The notes below the pieces were generated by a model. The model did no database searches. It saw only the letters and a program-made list of their open reading frames with translations, and had not been told where the DNA came from. A stretch of DNA of 64,000 nucleotides from Petunia secreta. Taxonomy: Eukaryota > Streptophyta > Magnoliopsida > Solanales > Solanaceae. The stretch covers positions 9,154,001 through 9,218,000 of the forward strand of contig JARKIP010000049.1 of assembly GCA_029990175.1 (NCBI GenBank), written 5' to 3'. Of this stretch, positions 31,600 to 45,029 are shown in pieces (position 1 is the first letter of the stretch; each line of letters begins with the position of its first letter). The translations under genes were made by a program, and so were the position numbers.

Positions 31600-32050
31600 C
31601 ACTACTAGAAAAAACATCTTTAGCGGCAATTAAAAATGCGTTTAGCAGCAATATTTATTGCCGCTAAAACTTTTACCGGCCATTAAACTTTGGCCGTTGT
31701 ATATGGGGTCGCTAAAAGCTTTAGTAGCCATTCTAAAAAATGCCGGTAAAGGCAGTTTTTATTGCCGCTAAAACTTACTTGCTTTAGCGGCACTTCTGTT
31801 GCGGCAATTGTAATGGTTGCTAAATCCCTTCAAAATATGGCTATATTGTATTTTTTGCGCCCATTTTAATTGCCGTTGAATGCATTTAAATGGCCGCTGA
31901 ATGGCACATGATTTAGCAGCAATTATTTAGTAGCAATTGTAATGGCTACTAAATCTTTTCCTAAATGACATTATTCTGACATATAACGTCATTTTTAGTT
32001 GCCGGTAAAACTAGTTAAATTGCCACTAAAGTAACAAGTTTTAACAACAA
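31600..32050 (-). repeat. CACTA2 3' terminus and subterminal repeats
   Basis: After the terminal sequence, many copies of TTTAGCGGCAATT and its inverse AATTGCCGCTAAA in both orientations, with variants, extend to about 32050. This is the expected transposase-binding block, with a motif unrelated to that of CACTA1. 32050-32825 and 33033-33768 are AT-rich 3' and intron sequence with no further feature. Confidence 0.8.
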
Positions 32051-33768
32051 TTATAATGGCTGCGAATCCATGATGAAAGTAACTTCCACTTTTAGAATCC
32101 ATTATTATTGTCGTTTGTCGAGACAAATGAAATGTACATATTAGTGACGCAATACGATCAATCTTAACAACAATAATAGCAATTAACACTAATAAATTTT
32201 TATATTATTAATGCATAAAATTTAAGGTATTCTGTTAAATTTAGACAAACAAAACAAAGCTAATCCATAATACTAATGTAGCAACGACATAAACGATAAA
32301 ATGACATTGTTCAGACTAAAGAAATAATGTCAGTATAACTAATTCATTGATACCAATGATTTTAAACATATAAGATGCCAGTCCTCAATCACTTCACCAT
32401 CTCTTCATCATATTGAAATCTTCCACATGCCAAATATTCAAACATTACATTGTACGACCTGAAATAATAAAATGAGTAATTATTAGAAGATGAATTTTAA
32501 TGTAAACTATACAAGTATACCTCTAAATACATTGTGGAAGTTAACAGATTCAAAATTATACTAACTCTCCAAATTTTTAAAAGTTTGGCAAGAGACTCCT
32601 CTAGAAATAGGACTATGCAAAATGTTTAACCTGTTCATAATGTCTATTTTATTCAGGAAGCACACTCCAACATTATACATCTCCAAATAACATTAAGTTA
32701 AAGCTCCAACAATAGCAAAGAAATGAACACTGAGACTTGATTATGTTACACAGACTTTGCAGAAGGATTAATAATCAGCTTAGCAAGTGTTAGAGGTCGT
32801 ATGCCAGTCATGTCGTGGCTCCAGTTTAGGTGGTGACAAACTCTGAAGACAATGAGGAACAACAAGTGTTGCAAGCATAGATCTTTTGGTAATTCCCTGA
32901 ATCCCTAAGGCCTTGATCAGATGATGTATAGGTAAACATGCACATATTCATCGGAGGGGCATAATACATAGCCACAGGCAGTTGTGATGGTAAACTCGGC
33001 AATGGAGCTTCGAAATTAAGTACATTAGTCACCTGTTTATTGTTGGTCTATTTTTATGATCAGGATGACAAGACTATAATCCGACAATCATTAGACACTT
33101 AGTTCAATAAACTATCAACAACATGTATGATTTTCCCTTTCATATAAGTCCCAAACAACAGTAACTCAGATGAAGAGACTACCAAAACTAGCCGATTCAG
33201 CTATCCTTCATGTATATTCCACTCTATTCAATTTCATATCAAAGAAGAGACTAACAAGACATAAAAGGTCTTTTTTGCATTGACATTTTTCAAGCAGGTG
33301 ATCTCCATAATCATTAGGACTGAGTTTCAATGTCATGCTTTAGTTTATTTTCCAGAAGTTAGTAGGCTCTCTTCAAATTAAATCTATTTCTTCGTGACTA
33401 GCTCGCCAATATCAATTATCCAATTTTGCCTGAAAAAAGTAACTTTGAGTAAAAAAGTATTTCCATCTATCTGTGTGATGTTTTTACAGATATAGTGAGA
33501 ACACTAAGAGATATTCCACCAGCTCACTACTCATTAAAAGAAGATTCATTCTCATTCCTTGTTCAAGTACTAGAAGCAGCTGGAGAAAAGAGATATGACT
33601 CTCAGGTTTTTGAAGCCAGTGGTTACAAATGGTAAAGTATCAATCCAGTTTCAAGATTTCCTTTTACATTCCCTATAGGAAATCCAGTTTCAAGATTTCA
33701 AGTCTCATGTGTTGATGAATAAGATGTTACCATTTTTTTAAAAGAAAAATCTAACAGAAGGGTAATAC

Positions 33769-36700
33769 CATGATAAGCTGAGTTATTTCCAGCACCACTT
33801 CGTCTGTTGAGTGACATCCTAGCTGTATGTGGTACTCCTTCATGGTCACTGTTGGCATCAGGGTCCTAATAAATATAACGCAGTGTATAAGAATATTTTT
33901 ATAAGATAAAAATTTCAGATAAATGACAAACATTTTAAATCAGATTACCTGTTCATTTGACATTCCATAGATATCATGCATCATAGATAAATCATTAGGA
34001 GAAACTCTTCCAGCGACTTGTCTCATCCATGATAGCAGCTTCTCTTGATTTTGCTTCATCAAACTCATTTCTTCATTTTGTTTTTCATTTATCGCCCTTA
34101 ACTCCGTTATCTCTTCCTTTAACCCTTTTACAACCTCATCAGACGAATCCTCTGTAATAATATTTCCTAAGGAAGATCTTCTACCCCACATTGAAGAAGG
34201 AGTTGGACCAAGTCCTACACCACGAATATACCCACTTTTCTCATTTCCAAAGACCTGGGAATACACATCTCCTTCCCAAGCAACACTACGAGGAGCCTAG
34301 TCCCTCGGTTCTTGATTATTGATCCACTTTTCAGTTATCATGTCCTGCAATTAAGTAGCCAAAATTATGAGAAGTACAATATTAAAAATAAAAGTAAAAA
34401 TAAAAGTTGTTTCATTCATAGTCTAAATTAGTTCCACTCGGTCTGCCATTCATGAACCAACTGCGATACTCGCATTGCTCGTGTCACCATTGCGATCGTC
34501 AAAGATAATAAAATATTTCATTTAGTTTTTGGCTTACAGTACAGGTAGCAAGGATCTGCGTTCTTATACCATTTATTTAGTACTTTATCTAGAAAAATTG
34601 TGCTACCACTGCTCGTCAAACCAAGTGAAAGAACAGCCTCTAACAACATAAAGTTACAGATAAAGACCAGGCATAAAGAGCTCACCTATCTGCAATACAT
34701 AAACACAACTTTAAAAAATAAAATTAGTTGACTAGCATTTTTCAATCTATGTACCAGGTTTGAATCTGAGCAGCATTTTTCAATGTATTCAGAGGATCAA
34801 CAAAAATACTCTTGTCCATCCAGTATCAGTAGGACATGGATAACTCGAGGAAAATGAAGAGTTGGAAAAATAGCTACAGATAGTGAGAGCCGAGAGGTAA
34901 TGAATGGAAAGTATTTGAGGATGGGAGAAAGTGTTTGCTTTATTTGCTGGGAACCAAAGGAGTAATTTTTCACGGTCAGTTCTTTGCAGCCATCCTAGCA
35001 AGCAACATATTCAGAACTCTAAACCTGCAATTTTTATAGTATAGAAGATGAGAGCATTTATAATATGGACTGGTTGAGGTCGACTAGTAGCTGACTGATT
35101 TTTTGATGGGTGCTGTTAATCACGCTCTAGTCTAATGGCCATAAGTTCATCCACGAGACCTGGTTTCCTGTCTCCTTAGAACTCAAAGATACAGTGGTAC
35201 GATCCTATAGAACAGATCCTGTTCAAGTATGGTCGTATCCTAAGATAATGAAGTCCGTCAAACAGCCATTAGACCATCCTAGCACACCCTCAAACTGTGT
35301 TACAATTGTATGAATAATATGACAGCAAAATTTCAATTGACATTGGCAACCTACTTCTAACATTTAGTCCAAATTTTTGGAACGGAATAATAACATTTAG
35401 TCCAGATCTGTTCCCTGATAGTGCAACTTTCCTGATAATATATATGCATCAAGCACCACAACATGCAACATGTAGTTCAGAAGGATAAAGATGTTGCATA
35501 TTTTATCATACATTTGGCGACAGAATCCTAGTTATAGATCTTAACAAGGCAGAAGTTGCAGGCCCTAGGGGATGTCTATAAATAGAAGGAAGTAGAATTA
35601 CAACATCGATGTTATGACAGATGGAAGTAACAGAACTAGATTCTGCAGCAATCTGTTTAATTATTGTGTTACCACCAGTACTACTACCGAGTTTATCCAG
35701 TAACTAGCACAGAACTACCATACCTTGAATTATATTAAAGGCCTTCATGATTCGGAAAATACAGAATATTTGGAAAAAAGATCTCTAATTGGAAAGACTT
35801 TTATCTAGTGCAGAAGCAGTCAGATTAAACACAGAACTTCATTTTGGTCCAGGCCAAGTCTCTAATCCTGTTTTTATAAGAAAATTTTAGGCTAAAGAAT
35901 CCCATAGAATAACCAGAAAGGTCCATGTGACGAGCATCTCAATCTCATCAATTACTCTGGACAGAACTAAATTTTTAATCCAATAACTCATTGCAAACGG
36001 TACTCGGAATACAAAAGAAAGAAATCTTACTATTGTCTTCGCAGACTCCTCATCCAGTGGTCTACCATCCTTACGTGGTTTGTGAGTTAATATGAACGCT
36101 TCTGCTCGTGTAGGCTGTACCCCATTTACAGCCTAATATATAAATTTAATGTCAAATATGCACGACAAAAAGAATTTTAAAGTAGCGTATTTTATAATGT
36201 ACACACGAAGACCTTCTCATCCATCAAGTTGGCAAAGCTTTTGGATCCTGCTGTGTGAGGCCTATTTTGCTTGGCCCTATTGATTCTATTTGCTTGACTA
36301 CGCCTCTGTCATTGCCACATATATAAAATCAGTGTCTTAAAGTTATACTTAATACATACAGAAACATTCAAAATACTATAAAAACTTAGCAACTTTGTTT
36401 TTATGATTTCAAAACTTGATACCTTAGCTTTATCTGAAACCCAATAAGAGACAAGACCAATCCATTGATCCCTTGGTATGCGACTGGGTTTATTTCTCAG
36501 CATAGCATCTTTGGTCTTAAATTTTGTCATATACTCACTTTTTAAATCACATTTGTAATCTTTACATTTCTTTCCTATTGACCTTAAAACAAATTCTTCT
36601 GCACGAGCTGGTACAGTGAACTTCTTCTACAAAAAATAAAAGCAAAAATTTACAAGACAATATCATGTATAACTTATAAAACCTTTTATTAGAATGATTG

Positions 36701-38245
36701 GAGGATAAATAATAACAACTCCATACCCTCACAAACTCCACCAGTTTCTTCTTTTCTTCTTTGTCACAGTTTCTCCAGTCATCTATATTTAAGGGAGTAA
36801 GCTCCGGAGTTCTAGCAACAATTCCTAGAAAGCTAGCAAGCTTTCGACCTTCTTTTCCGACAGCTTGGTTACAATTATTGTACCGTACTGCAATTGTCTT
36901 CCCTGGAGGTAGTTTCCAAATATCTTTTAGTAGTGTAGGCCCACACACCTTTCTTACCTCTGAATCACCTAACATGGAAAATAATCAAAGGTCATGAAAT
37001 TTATATGGAGAATTAGGAAAGCTGAAATTGGATAGGGCAGAGTACTTTGGTTCTGCAATCTGTATGAAAAAATAAAGCACAGTAGCACGAGCTGATACAG
37101 AGAAGCATCATGACTACCTAATATACTGGTTAATAAGCAACCATCCTAAATATCATTGCCAACTACATGGATAGGAAACACCAGTCCAGCTCCTACTAAA
37201 ACAACACCATCAACCCCGGCACTGTACCTGTAGCTGACACAGCTGATCTGATGGTATCCGATATGTGATACCTTTGATCCACAGATCTGGCCACTTCAAC
37301 CCCAGCGCAGAACTTGTCAGTGAGGCCAAATATTCTCACTTACTTCAACACCTTTGGAGACTGCAATAGCTGACAGCTTATGAGATGCCAGTCAAAAGCT
37401 TTAGCTTTACCAACTAACTATTAGAAGATTTGGACATTTACATCCTTGCTTCTTATATCAGTCTGTAATTAGACTAATTACCTTATGATTTAGGTAGAAA
37501 TCGAACATTCTGAGACATCGGCCAGAACCTACACACTTTTGTGTGAAGATAAACTATGTCTCCCATTATTCTAATAGGAAAGGCTTCATACAGTCTACCA
37601 TGCCCTTGCTATTCTGATAGGAAAGGCTTCACACAGATTGCTACTCAACATAGTGTCTCTAATTCCTTTTTAACCAATTAGGCCAATATTGACAATGGAA
37701 AATCTATGCAGTAATTTCCTATGATAATACAAAACTGATGGAAAAAAAACTAAATAAATAAGTTGTCTAAGAAACAAATCTGTAGCTATCAGAAATTCAC
37801 AATTGAACTATCATTTTCACAAGAATTAAAATGCCAATGCAACTGAACTCGCCTCAAAAAATATGCCAAACGAAGTACATCACTTCAAGCTAATCTGATG
37901 AAATTTCAAATATAATCTGCCTGGACCAATATAGCGCTAGAAAGAAAAGCAATTAACAAGGCATACTCTTTTTGTAGTGCTAACCTAAGCTGGATAACTC
38001 AGCCAAAACCATTTTATAAGTGAAAATATTTCTCAGTTGTTACAATCAGTAGTGCCACAAGTATTACCTGATTCATCATTTTGTTGCTCCTCAGTGCCAG
38101 TAGAAATATTAACTTCATTAGTTTGTCCATCATTGGCTTGTGCTTGAGAGTTGTTTGTTCCATCTATCAATTGGTTTATATAAGGCCGCACATCTTCATC
38201 ATCACGTTGTTGAATTGTGAATTTGCTGGCACCTCTAGTTCGCAT
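33769..38245 (-). pseudogene. CACTA2 Transposase_24-family (TnpA-like) gene with a premature stop
   Basis: Inferred exons on minus: 38250-38068 (ATG 38245), 36968-36727, 36626-36423, 36305-36213, 36132-36031, 34344-33949 and 33865-33769, all with GT-AG ends and compatible phase. The family core is clear: RGPT-like CGPTLLKDIWKLPPG, then EGRKLASFLGIVARTPELTP, DDWRNCDKEEKKKLVEFVR, then SRIPRDQWIGLVSYW and RAKQNRPHTAGSKSFANLMD. The 34344-33949 exon gives a GYIRGVGLGPTPS segment and a coiled coil of about 40 residues. It contains an in-frame TAG at 34297-34299, just before the conserved part. Further exons may lie between 36030 and 34345, and 33032-32826 may be a last exon. The product would bind the subterminal repeats. 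The stop probably inactivates this copy, unless an exon is mis-called. Confidence 0.78.
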
Positions 38246-40218
38246 AGTTCCTGAAACGTGAACTATCAAGTTAAAGAATGTGCAAAAGTCATATTGCGTT
38301 AACAGATAAGACGAACTAAATAGAAGAGTTGTAGTAGTATACAAAATCATGCAGAACAGTAGATAGAAGGATTTACTTTATAGAGTTTTCCTTGTATCTG
38401 TAATATTACCAGATTAACTCCAGCAAATCCACAAGAAGTCTATGAAATGTCATTCGAGCATTTAAATGAACACAACCAGATACACGCTCTCATTAGGAAG
38501 CTGAATGGAATAATACAAGAAACAACACATAGCGTTGCTGCAAAGAAAATTCCCGAGCTAGGAGGCACTTGAGCACCCGACATAAAACAGCGTATCCAGT
38601 ATATAAGGATAATTACTTTGAGGATCAAAGGGCTACAATAACGAAATAGAAAATAAAGCACGCAAAGAAAAATTCATCTAATATTGGATAAACCACCCAT
38701 AGAGACATGGATAATTCATAAAGACAAGCATCTTCTATAAAATGTGACTTAATTTGAACGTAAAAACGATATCTTACTTAATGGTCTGAAACAAAACCAT
38801 ATCAAATCCTAGACATAGAACTTCCATAACATAGAGAAAAGAATTAAATATTTCATAACTACTACTTGTCTTATTCAGAATCACTTCCATTTTCGATGTC
38901 ATTTCCTCCTTCAATATTAGCTTCAGCTTCATTTGGAGGAGTTTGGGAATGTTGGCTCATATCAATTACTATCCCATCCACACCACTTCTTACCCAATCG
39001 TTAAACTCATGTTCCGAATCATTAATATTTTCTAAGATAGTCAGGTCAGTGGCATCACTATGCATTGTTGGCTCAAGCGGCATGGTATTTTCCTCTCCCA
39101 TATCAAAAACGTCTCGCGGCTTAATTAACCTAGGGACAAACCATTCATGATCTTTAGGATCTTGCACAAATATTACTTGTTGAGCTTGGTCAGCAAAAAC
39201 AAAAGGCTCATGACTTCCGCGGTCGCCAAAGTCTCTTAGGTGTGAGAAGTTCACAAGTGTGAAGCCTAAGTCATCTTCCTTAACTCCTCTACCTTTGGTG
39301 ACACCAACCCAATCGCACTTAAATAGGACAACCTTAAATTCTTCATAATAGTTTAACTCCACAATATCCATCAATCTGCCATAATAGGTGATATTTGCTG
39401 ACTTCGGGGCTTTATCACTTGTACTTGCATAACTTTCTGTCTTTGAAACGACCATAACACCACTATTTTGTGTCTCCATGAACTCTTCACATTGTTTTGT
39501 TCGGAATCGATACCCGTTATTTACATCGAACTCCTTGAATCTTCTTGCAATGTAAGTTGGCCCTTGTGCAAGGAACTTAATATCCTTTGGGATGTTAGAT
39601 GTGACGTCCAACTCCTTCACCTAAGCAAATAGAAATATATGACTATAAACATCGATACAAGTTCAGTACAATAATTTAAAATAACTAATGACTGAATCCT
39701 TGTACTTACTTGCTCCTTAAACCACTCATGAAATGTATCAAAATGCAAACGATCAAGTTGATGTTGTGTAAGACGACGCTTACGATGTAATCTCTTAATC
39801 TCCGCAATATGCTCACTGCCAAGTAACTCATATATTAATTTTGTTATTTATTAAATAATATACACATATTGAGAAATAGATTTACCACTCACTTTTTATA
39901 GTTCTCAACCACCTCTGATTCGCAATTAAAAAGCACGTGTCGATGTGCTTGCAACCATGTTTTCTCATCCAACTCAAATACATCTTCCTTTCCATATGGC
40001 TCCCCAACAGAAGGGAAAAGACATCCTTCTTTATCATTCTCATGCTCAACTACATCATCACTTTTTCTCGACCAATAAGACCTAGAATCACCACCTTCAG
40101 ATATCGCGAGCAAAATGTGATACACTCATTTGCAATGTATGCTTCTGCTATTGACCCTTCTTGGCATGCACGATTACGAACATATGATTTTAAAGTACAT
40201 AAGTACCTGTGCCATAAG

Positions 40219-40223
40219 GTAAT
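40219..40223. repeat. Left target-site duplication of the Ogre element (GTAAT)
   Basis: GTAAT precedes TGTTGACACCC and recurs at 60718-60722 after GGGTTCAACA. Confidence 0.92.
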
Positions 40224-42245
40224 TGTTGACACCCAATTTCGTTCCGAGATATAATTAGCGGCTAAATTATTTAAATGAGAATCAATTATTAAAATAAAAT
40301 TAAATCAGAATTAGATAATTAAAATTATTTGAATTGAGATTAATTAATTATATTTAATTAGAGTAAATTAGCTAATTTCAAAAGAAGGCTAATTTCGTTC
40401 AAAGTCCTAGAGATTTTCCTACCCGTGCAACATCCCTATCTTAATTCAATTTAACTTAAGAAGGGGCTAAATGTGCAAGCCCGTGCCATTCCAGCCTACC
40501 CATGCAAGCAATATATATAACATATAATACACCTATACACATCAGTTTCCCTTTCAGTTTTCCAATCACCCGCGACCCGTTTGCCCGATTCCAATCACCC
40601 GCGACCCGTTTGCTTTTTCCCTTGGATTCTCTCCAAAACAGTCCAAAATCGTACGATTTAGTTTCGTTTTCTCTCCCCAGTACAAGAACTCAACTAATCC
40701 TATTCGTTCATTTCAAATGGAGTTTCGATCTAAGCCGTGGATGATCTTAACGGGAATATCCTTGATGACAAGGATGAATTCGGTACAATCCCTAAGGGAT
40801 TTGACCAAATTCACCCTTGTTCTACAAGGGATACACGAAAATAGGCAAGGATTCTTTGGGGTATTCAAGGGGATCCGAAACCCTAGCCTAGAGGTATTTA
40901 ATCCCTCATTCTTTCATTTTTCAGGGGCTGGAATTTTTGAACACACAAAAAACGGCAGCATTTATATATATTTTTAGATTTTTCTCTGAGTTACAAAAAA
41001 ATATACTCATAGTGTTTTAGCTTCTGGTTTCGAATCGAGCGTTGCTTTTGGCTTTGTGTCGTCATTTCTCCCTTCTAGTCGTTAACCTCGCTCGCGTCGT
41101 TTAGTCGAATCGCTTTTCTTCGGATCCTTCACCTCAGTCATTGCTCTAAGAAAGGTAATACTTTAAGCCTTTACTACTTTCTGTTATTACAACATGAATG
41201 GAATGTCGTTTGTGGTTACTGCCTGAAAGATAAAGAGTATTGTGTTTAGTCGAATACTAGTTTCCTACTTATAAATTTAAGAATTGAAGTAAGAATCCAG
41301 GAAAAGATTGAAGCTCTGTTTTGGTAAGTTTTGCTCACTATCACTATGGTGTTAAGCCGTAATGAAACTGATTTCTTACTTGTTGGTTCCTGTTGCTAAT
41401 ATCCTGATAAAAGGTGCATTTTTTTGTTTCCTTTGTTGTCTTCAGATCATTAGTCTAAGAGCATTAATGGATGTTATGTTTCATCAAGTGTCTTTATATT
41501 TTAAAGTTTGCATACTCTCCAAAGCGCATCTATTTTAATAAAAATGTTTGAAACTATAATCCTTACTTGGTTCAAAAGATGCAGCTATAAGTGATTATTG
41601 AGGTTAAAAATCATGTGAGGTTCCCTTTTGTTCTGGTGGTTCTGTTAGTATGTGAGGGGTGTAATGGAGGCTGCAGGATTTAGTGTGGGTAGGCTGTGTG
41701 TTCTGTTTCTTGTTGGTCAGCAGCAGTAGCAAGGGGATGCTGCAGCAGCAGAGGTCTGTTTGGGGTTATTTCATCTGTGATGCTGCAGTTTCAGGGTGTT
41801 TTTCTTAGTCTGAAGGGAGCTGTTTGGTTATTTAGGAAGCCTGTTAAGAGGCTGCTAGAAGTAGAGAGGGTGCAGGAGTTCCCTGATTGTTTGAGGGAGT
41901 ATGTATGTCTGAGCTGAGCGTAGGAGCTGTTTCAGCTTGTTTGCAAGAAGGGCAGGGGTTAGGTGATTCAGGGGAATATGGGGTCTTTAGGGTGTTTGCT
42001 ATTCTCTTAGTTTGCTGAAGCTAAATTGTTTGCCTTTTGATTCTAATATGACCAGTGCATGTGCCTCCTCTTGCTGGTCTTTGAAATCTATGTTTTACCA
42101 TGGAGTAATCAGTATGAAACTAGTTCTGAATGTCGATGTGTTATTACTTATGGAGAGAAACAGTCAGGGAGTCTGATGAGTCGATGGTTGTTTTGCCCGT
42201 TTGTGTATGTGTGTCTCTGTATATGTGTATGTGCATTTTCTCGTG

Positions 42246-42282
42246 TGTGTGTGTGTGTGTCTGCGTGGATGTGTGTGTGTGT
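42246..42282 (+). repeat. TG microsatellite in Ogre 5' LTR
   Basis: TGTGTGTGTGTGTGTCTGCG followed by another TG run. The 3' LTR copy (about 58616-58655) differs in repeat number, as expected for a fast-changing tract. Confidence 0.85.
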
Positions 42283-43479
42283 GCAAGTAGAAGTGTATGA
42301 ATTAGTAGAAGGATGTGAGAAGTTCAAGAGTGAGTTGCCTTCCTTGGCCTGCTTGTGAATGAGTTAAAAAGAATTGCATTCTACTTCCTGTTGAATGTGA
42401 CTACTGGGTTTCAATTCAGTTTATCATTTGTAAAGCTCAATAATTTTATATTGATATTGCATCTCACACGATATATGTCCATAAGCTTTATCAAGCCAAA
42501 GTCTCCAACTTGCGCTCCATCAATCCATCTGATAACATGTTTGATTTCACATCCCAGTGAATGATATGTGGCTTACAGTCATAGTACAGATAACGTAGAT
42601 TCTCAGCAGATCCCAAGGCAATTATGTAACTGGTACTCCAATTTAGCATAAAATTAGCATAAGTAGAATATGTGGTCGGATTATTTTATTTCAGTTATGC
42701 TTAGCTTATTTTTCTTAAATTAAGGTCTGGAGTATTACTGGTTGTGATAGAAAATTTAACAAAATAGCTAGGGGATCAACTTTATTAGTTTTCTTTGGGC
42801 TACATGCCAAATTCATGCTTCTGTTGCGTTCTTTTCCTTTCGTTTGTTCTTTTCTTTTTTTTCTTTCTTTATTTCTGTCTCACTTAATTAAATTTGTGAC
42901 ATTAAATGAAATACATTGGGCGTTTAGTCTTACCTTTAGTTGGGTTTTGTTGGCTCTGTTTATTAAGTAGTTTTGTCTCTGTTAGTGACATTTTATTACA
43001 CTTACATATGCTAATCCTTTCTCCTACTATCTTTGTTTGCATAAATCTTGGGACGAGTTCGAGTGGCTAAACTCGCAAATGGGAACGGCTTGCATTTGGA
43101 AGTTACTTGAATCGCTCCGCATTTTCGGGACTTGATATCCCCGAAAATGTAAAATAAAAGAAAATGAATAAATGAAAAGCCTTGTGAAATACAGGGCTCG
43201 ACTTAAGTTCGCTATCCCGGGTTCTATTTTCTGAAACTCCTTCTCTCCCGTCCCCTTTAGAAAGCATGTTTTAAGACTTTGTGAACTGAATTAGGACTTT
43301 GTATGATTAGAAGCCTGGTAGGTTAGCCGCTTTAATTGAAATTGTTATCTTATTGTTTGTCTAAGATTGTTTGTAAATTGCATATCCCGTCTCTTTGAGA
43401 ATCACCAGTTGATTTAAGATAGTAGAAGCCTTTAGCTAATTATCGAGTGCAAAAGAAATAAAAATTAAAATTGTACCTA

Positions 43480-43970
43480 TTATATTTAGTCAATTATTTA
43501 TCCATCTATTAATTCATTTATTTATTCATTAATTAAATTAATTAAGTGGTATTTATTATTAATTTATGTATTTAATCTTAATTAATCATTTATTTGCCTA
43601 ATCAATTATAATTATTTATTTACTTATTTATTTATTTATTAAATTATTTAAGTGGTATTTATTTATTATTTTATTTATTCATTCTATTTATTCATTTAAT
43701 TAATTAATTCTAATTAATTATTTGATTGTTTAATCAATTGTATTTATTTAACTAGTCAAATTATTATTGCTTATCCCTCATCTAATTGAAATCATATAAA
43801 TATTTATTCATCTAATTAAGTTATTTATCTATTTATTTATTTATCTAATTAATTAATTAATCAGTTATTACTTCTTTATCTAATCATTTACTAATATATT
43901 TACTTAGCCTTTATTTATTTAATCAATCAATCAATCCTTATCTCATTATTCATTTAATTAATCTTAAATT
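43480..43970 (+). repeat. AT-rich simple-sequence block in Ogre 5' LTR
   Basis: Runs of TTTATTTATT, TTAATTAATT and ATCAATCA make up nearly 500 bp with almost no G or C. It is repeated at about 59856-60345 in the 3' LTR. Confidence 0.85.
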
Positions 43971-44344
43971 TTGTTCAAGTATTGTCATAATCAATTTTAT
44001 CTTCTCTATATTATTTATTACCTATTTATTTTATTTAAAATTTATCCCAAACTAAGTTTCAAGTAAAATTCGTGAAAATCGCCGGATTAACCGCCTTTAG
44101 TGGATTTTCGAAAGTGCTCCCGTAATAAGGACCTTCTTTCGAATTTAACAGAACCACTTACTTAAGAATCTCTGAATTTAATTTCTTTTAAATAAAGGTT
44201 AAATTGCACTCCTTAGTTAACTTAGGTTCCTAATAATCCTTAAATTAGGTGGCGACTCCAAAGAAACCCTTTGGAATCCCACTTTGTTGAAATATTCCGA
44301 AACCTATCCTTTTCTTAAAGAAAGGGTAATTTTGGGGTTCAACA

Positions 44345-45029
44345 GCGTGGCGACTCCGCTGGGGAATGCGCAAATGGTTCTAACCAAAAGATTTTCACGA
44401 ATTTGCTTTATTTATATATGTGTTGATTGTATGTATGCGTAGCTTAACTCATTATTGTTTGAATGCCTAAACTGGTATGCATAGCTTAAATAAATGTTTG
44501 TTTGTATGATTAGATTGATTGTGTATAAAGCATGTTCTTATTTGTGCATAGTCCGCATTCCGTTCATATTTCCTCCCTCATGGAGCCTGTCAATTCTCTT
44601 TCACCTCCTCGATTTCATCACGGGGCACCCGCTTGACGGGTAGTTATGCAGGAAGGGCATTGCCCTTACCTCACCTTTGAAACTTCTTTCGTGTCACCAA
44701 AGTTAGTTCCGGATATTGAGATTGCCTGGTTTTGTCATGGCCAGTTCTACTGCGTTGTGAGGCCAGGTCTATCCCGCATAGGTCGAGTCAGGCTCAACCG
44801 TTAGCCCACTCTTAGAAGGAGATTAGGTCATGCATGCATATACACCTTAGTTTGGACCCGGTCCTTGGTACCGTTTCCAGGAATTAAGAAACCGCCCTTT
44901 TGTTGACGGGTTATTGCAGACCCAACGACGTTGCATCTTATGTGATCGTGTGGATATTATAATGAACTCCAAGCCCTTTGCCATGTCAAATCTGGGATCT
45001 CATGTCGTGTCTTTTGTTGTTTTATAGAT
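44345..45029 (+). other. Ogre primer site and 5' leader
   Basis: Directly after the LTR comes GCGTGGCGACTCCGCTGGGG. TGGCGACTCCGCTGGGG resembles the tRNA-Arg primer site described for Ogre elements (from memory). The rest is untranslated leader with short frames only. Confidence 0.7.

Larger units (their letters stand above)
40224..44344 (+). repeat. 5' LTR of the Ogre element (4121 bp)
   Basis: It starts TGTTGACACCCAATTTCG and ends TTTTGGGGTTCAACA. It contains a TG microsatellite (about 42246-42282) and a very AT-rich TTTATTTA/TTAATTAA block (about 43480-43970). Short frames (40502, 40717, 41696, 42059 and 42355) recur in the 3' LTR and are not genes. Confidence 0.93.

Noticed and set aside
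35095..35285. Possible small inverted-repeat transposon (CTAATGGCC ... GCCATTAG) in a CACTA2 intron
   Set aside because: Only about nine terminal bases pair, and no target duplication could be seen.
38436..38661. Frame on minus between the tnp2 and Transposase_24 genes
   Set aside because: No family resemblance and no splice context, consistent with the AT-rich spacer between the two CACTA genes.
40502..42564. Five open frames repeated at 56875-58937
   Set aside because: They lie in both Ogre LTRs and have no family resemblance.
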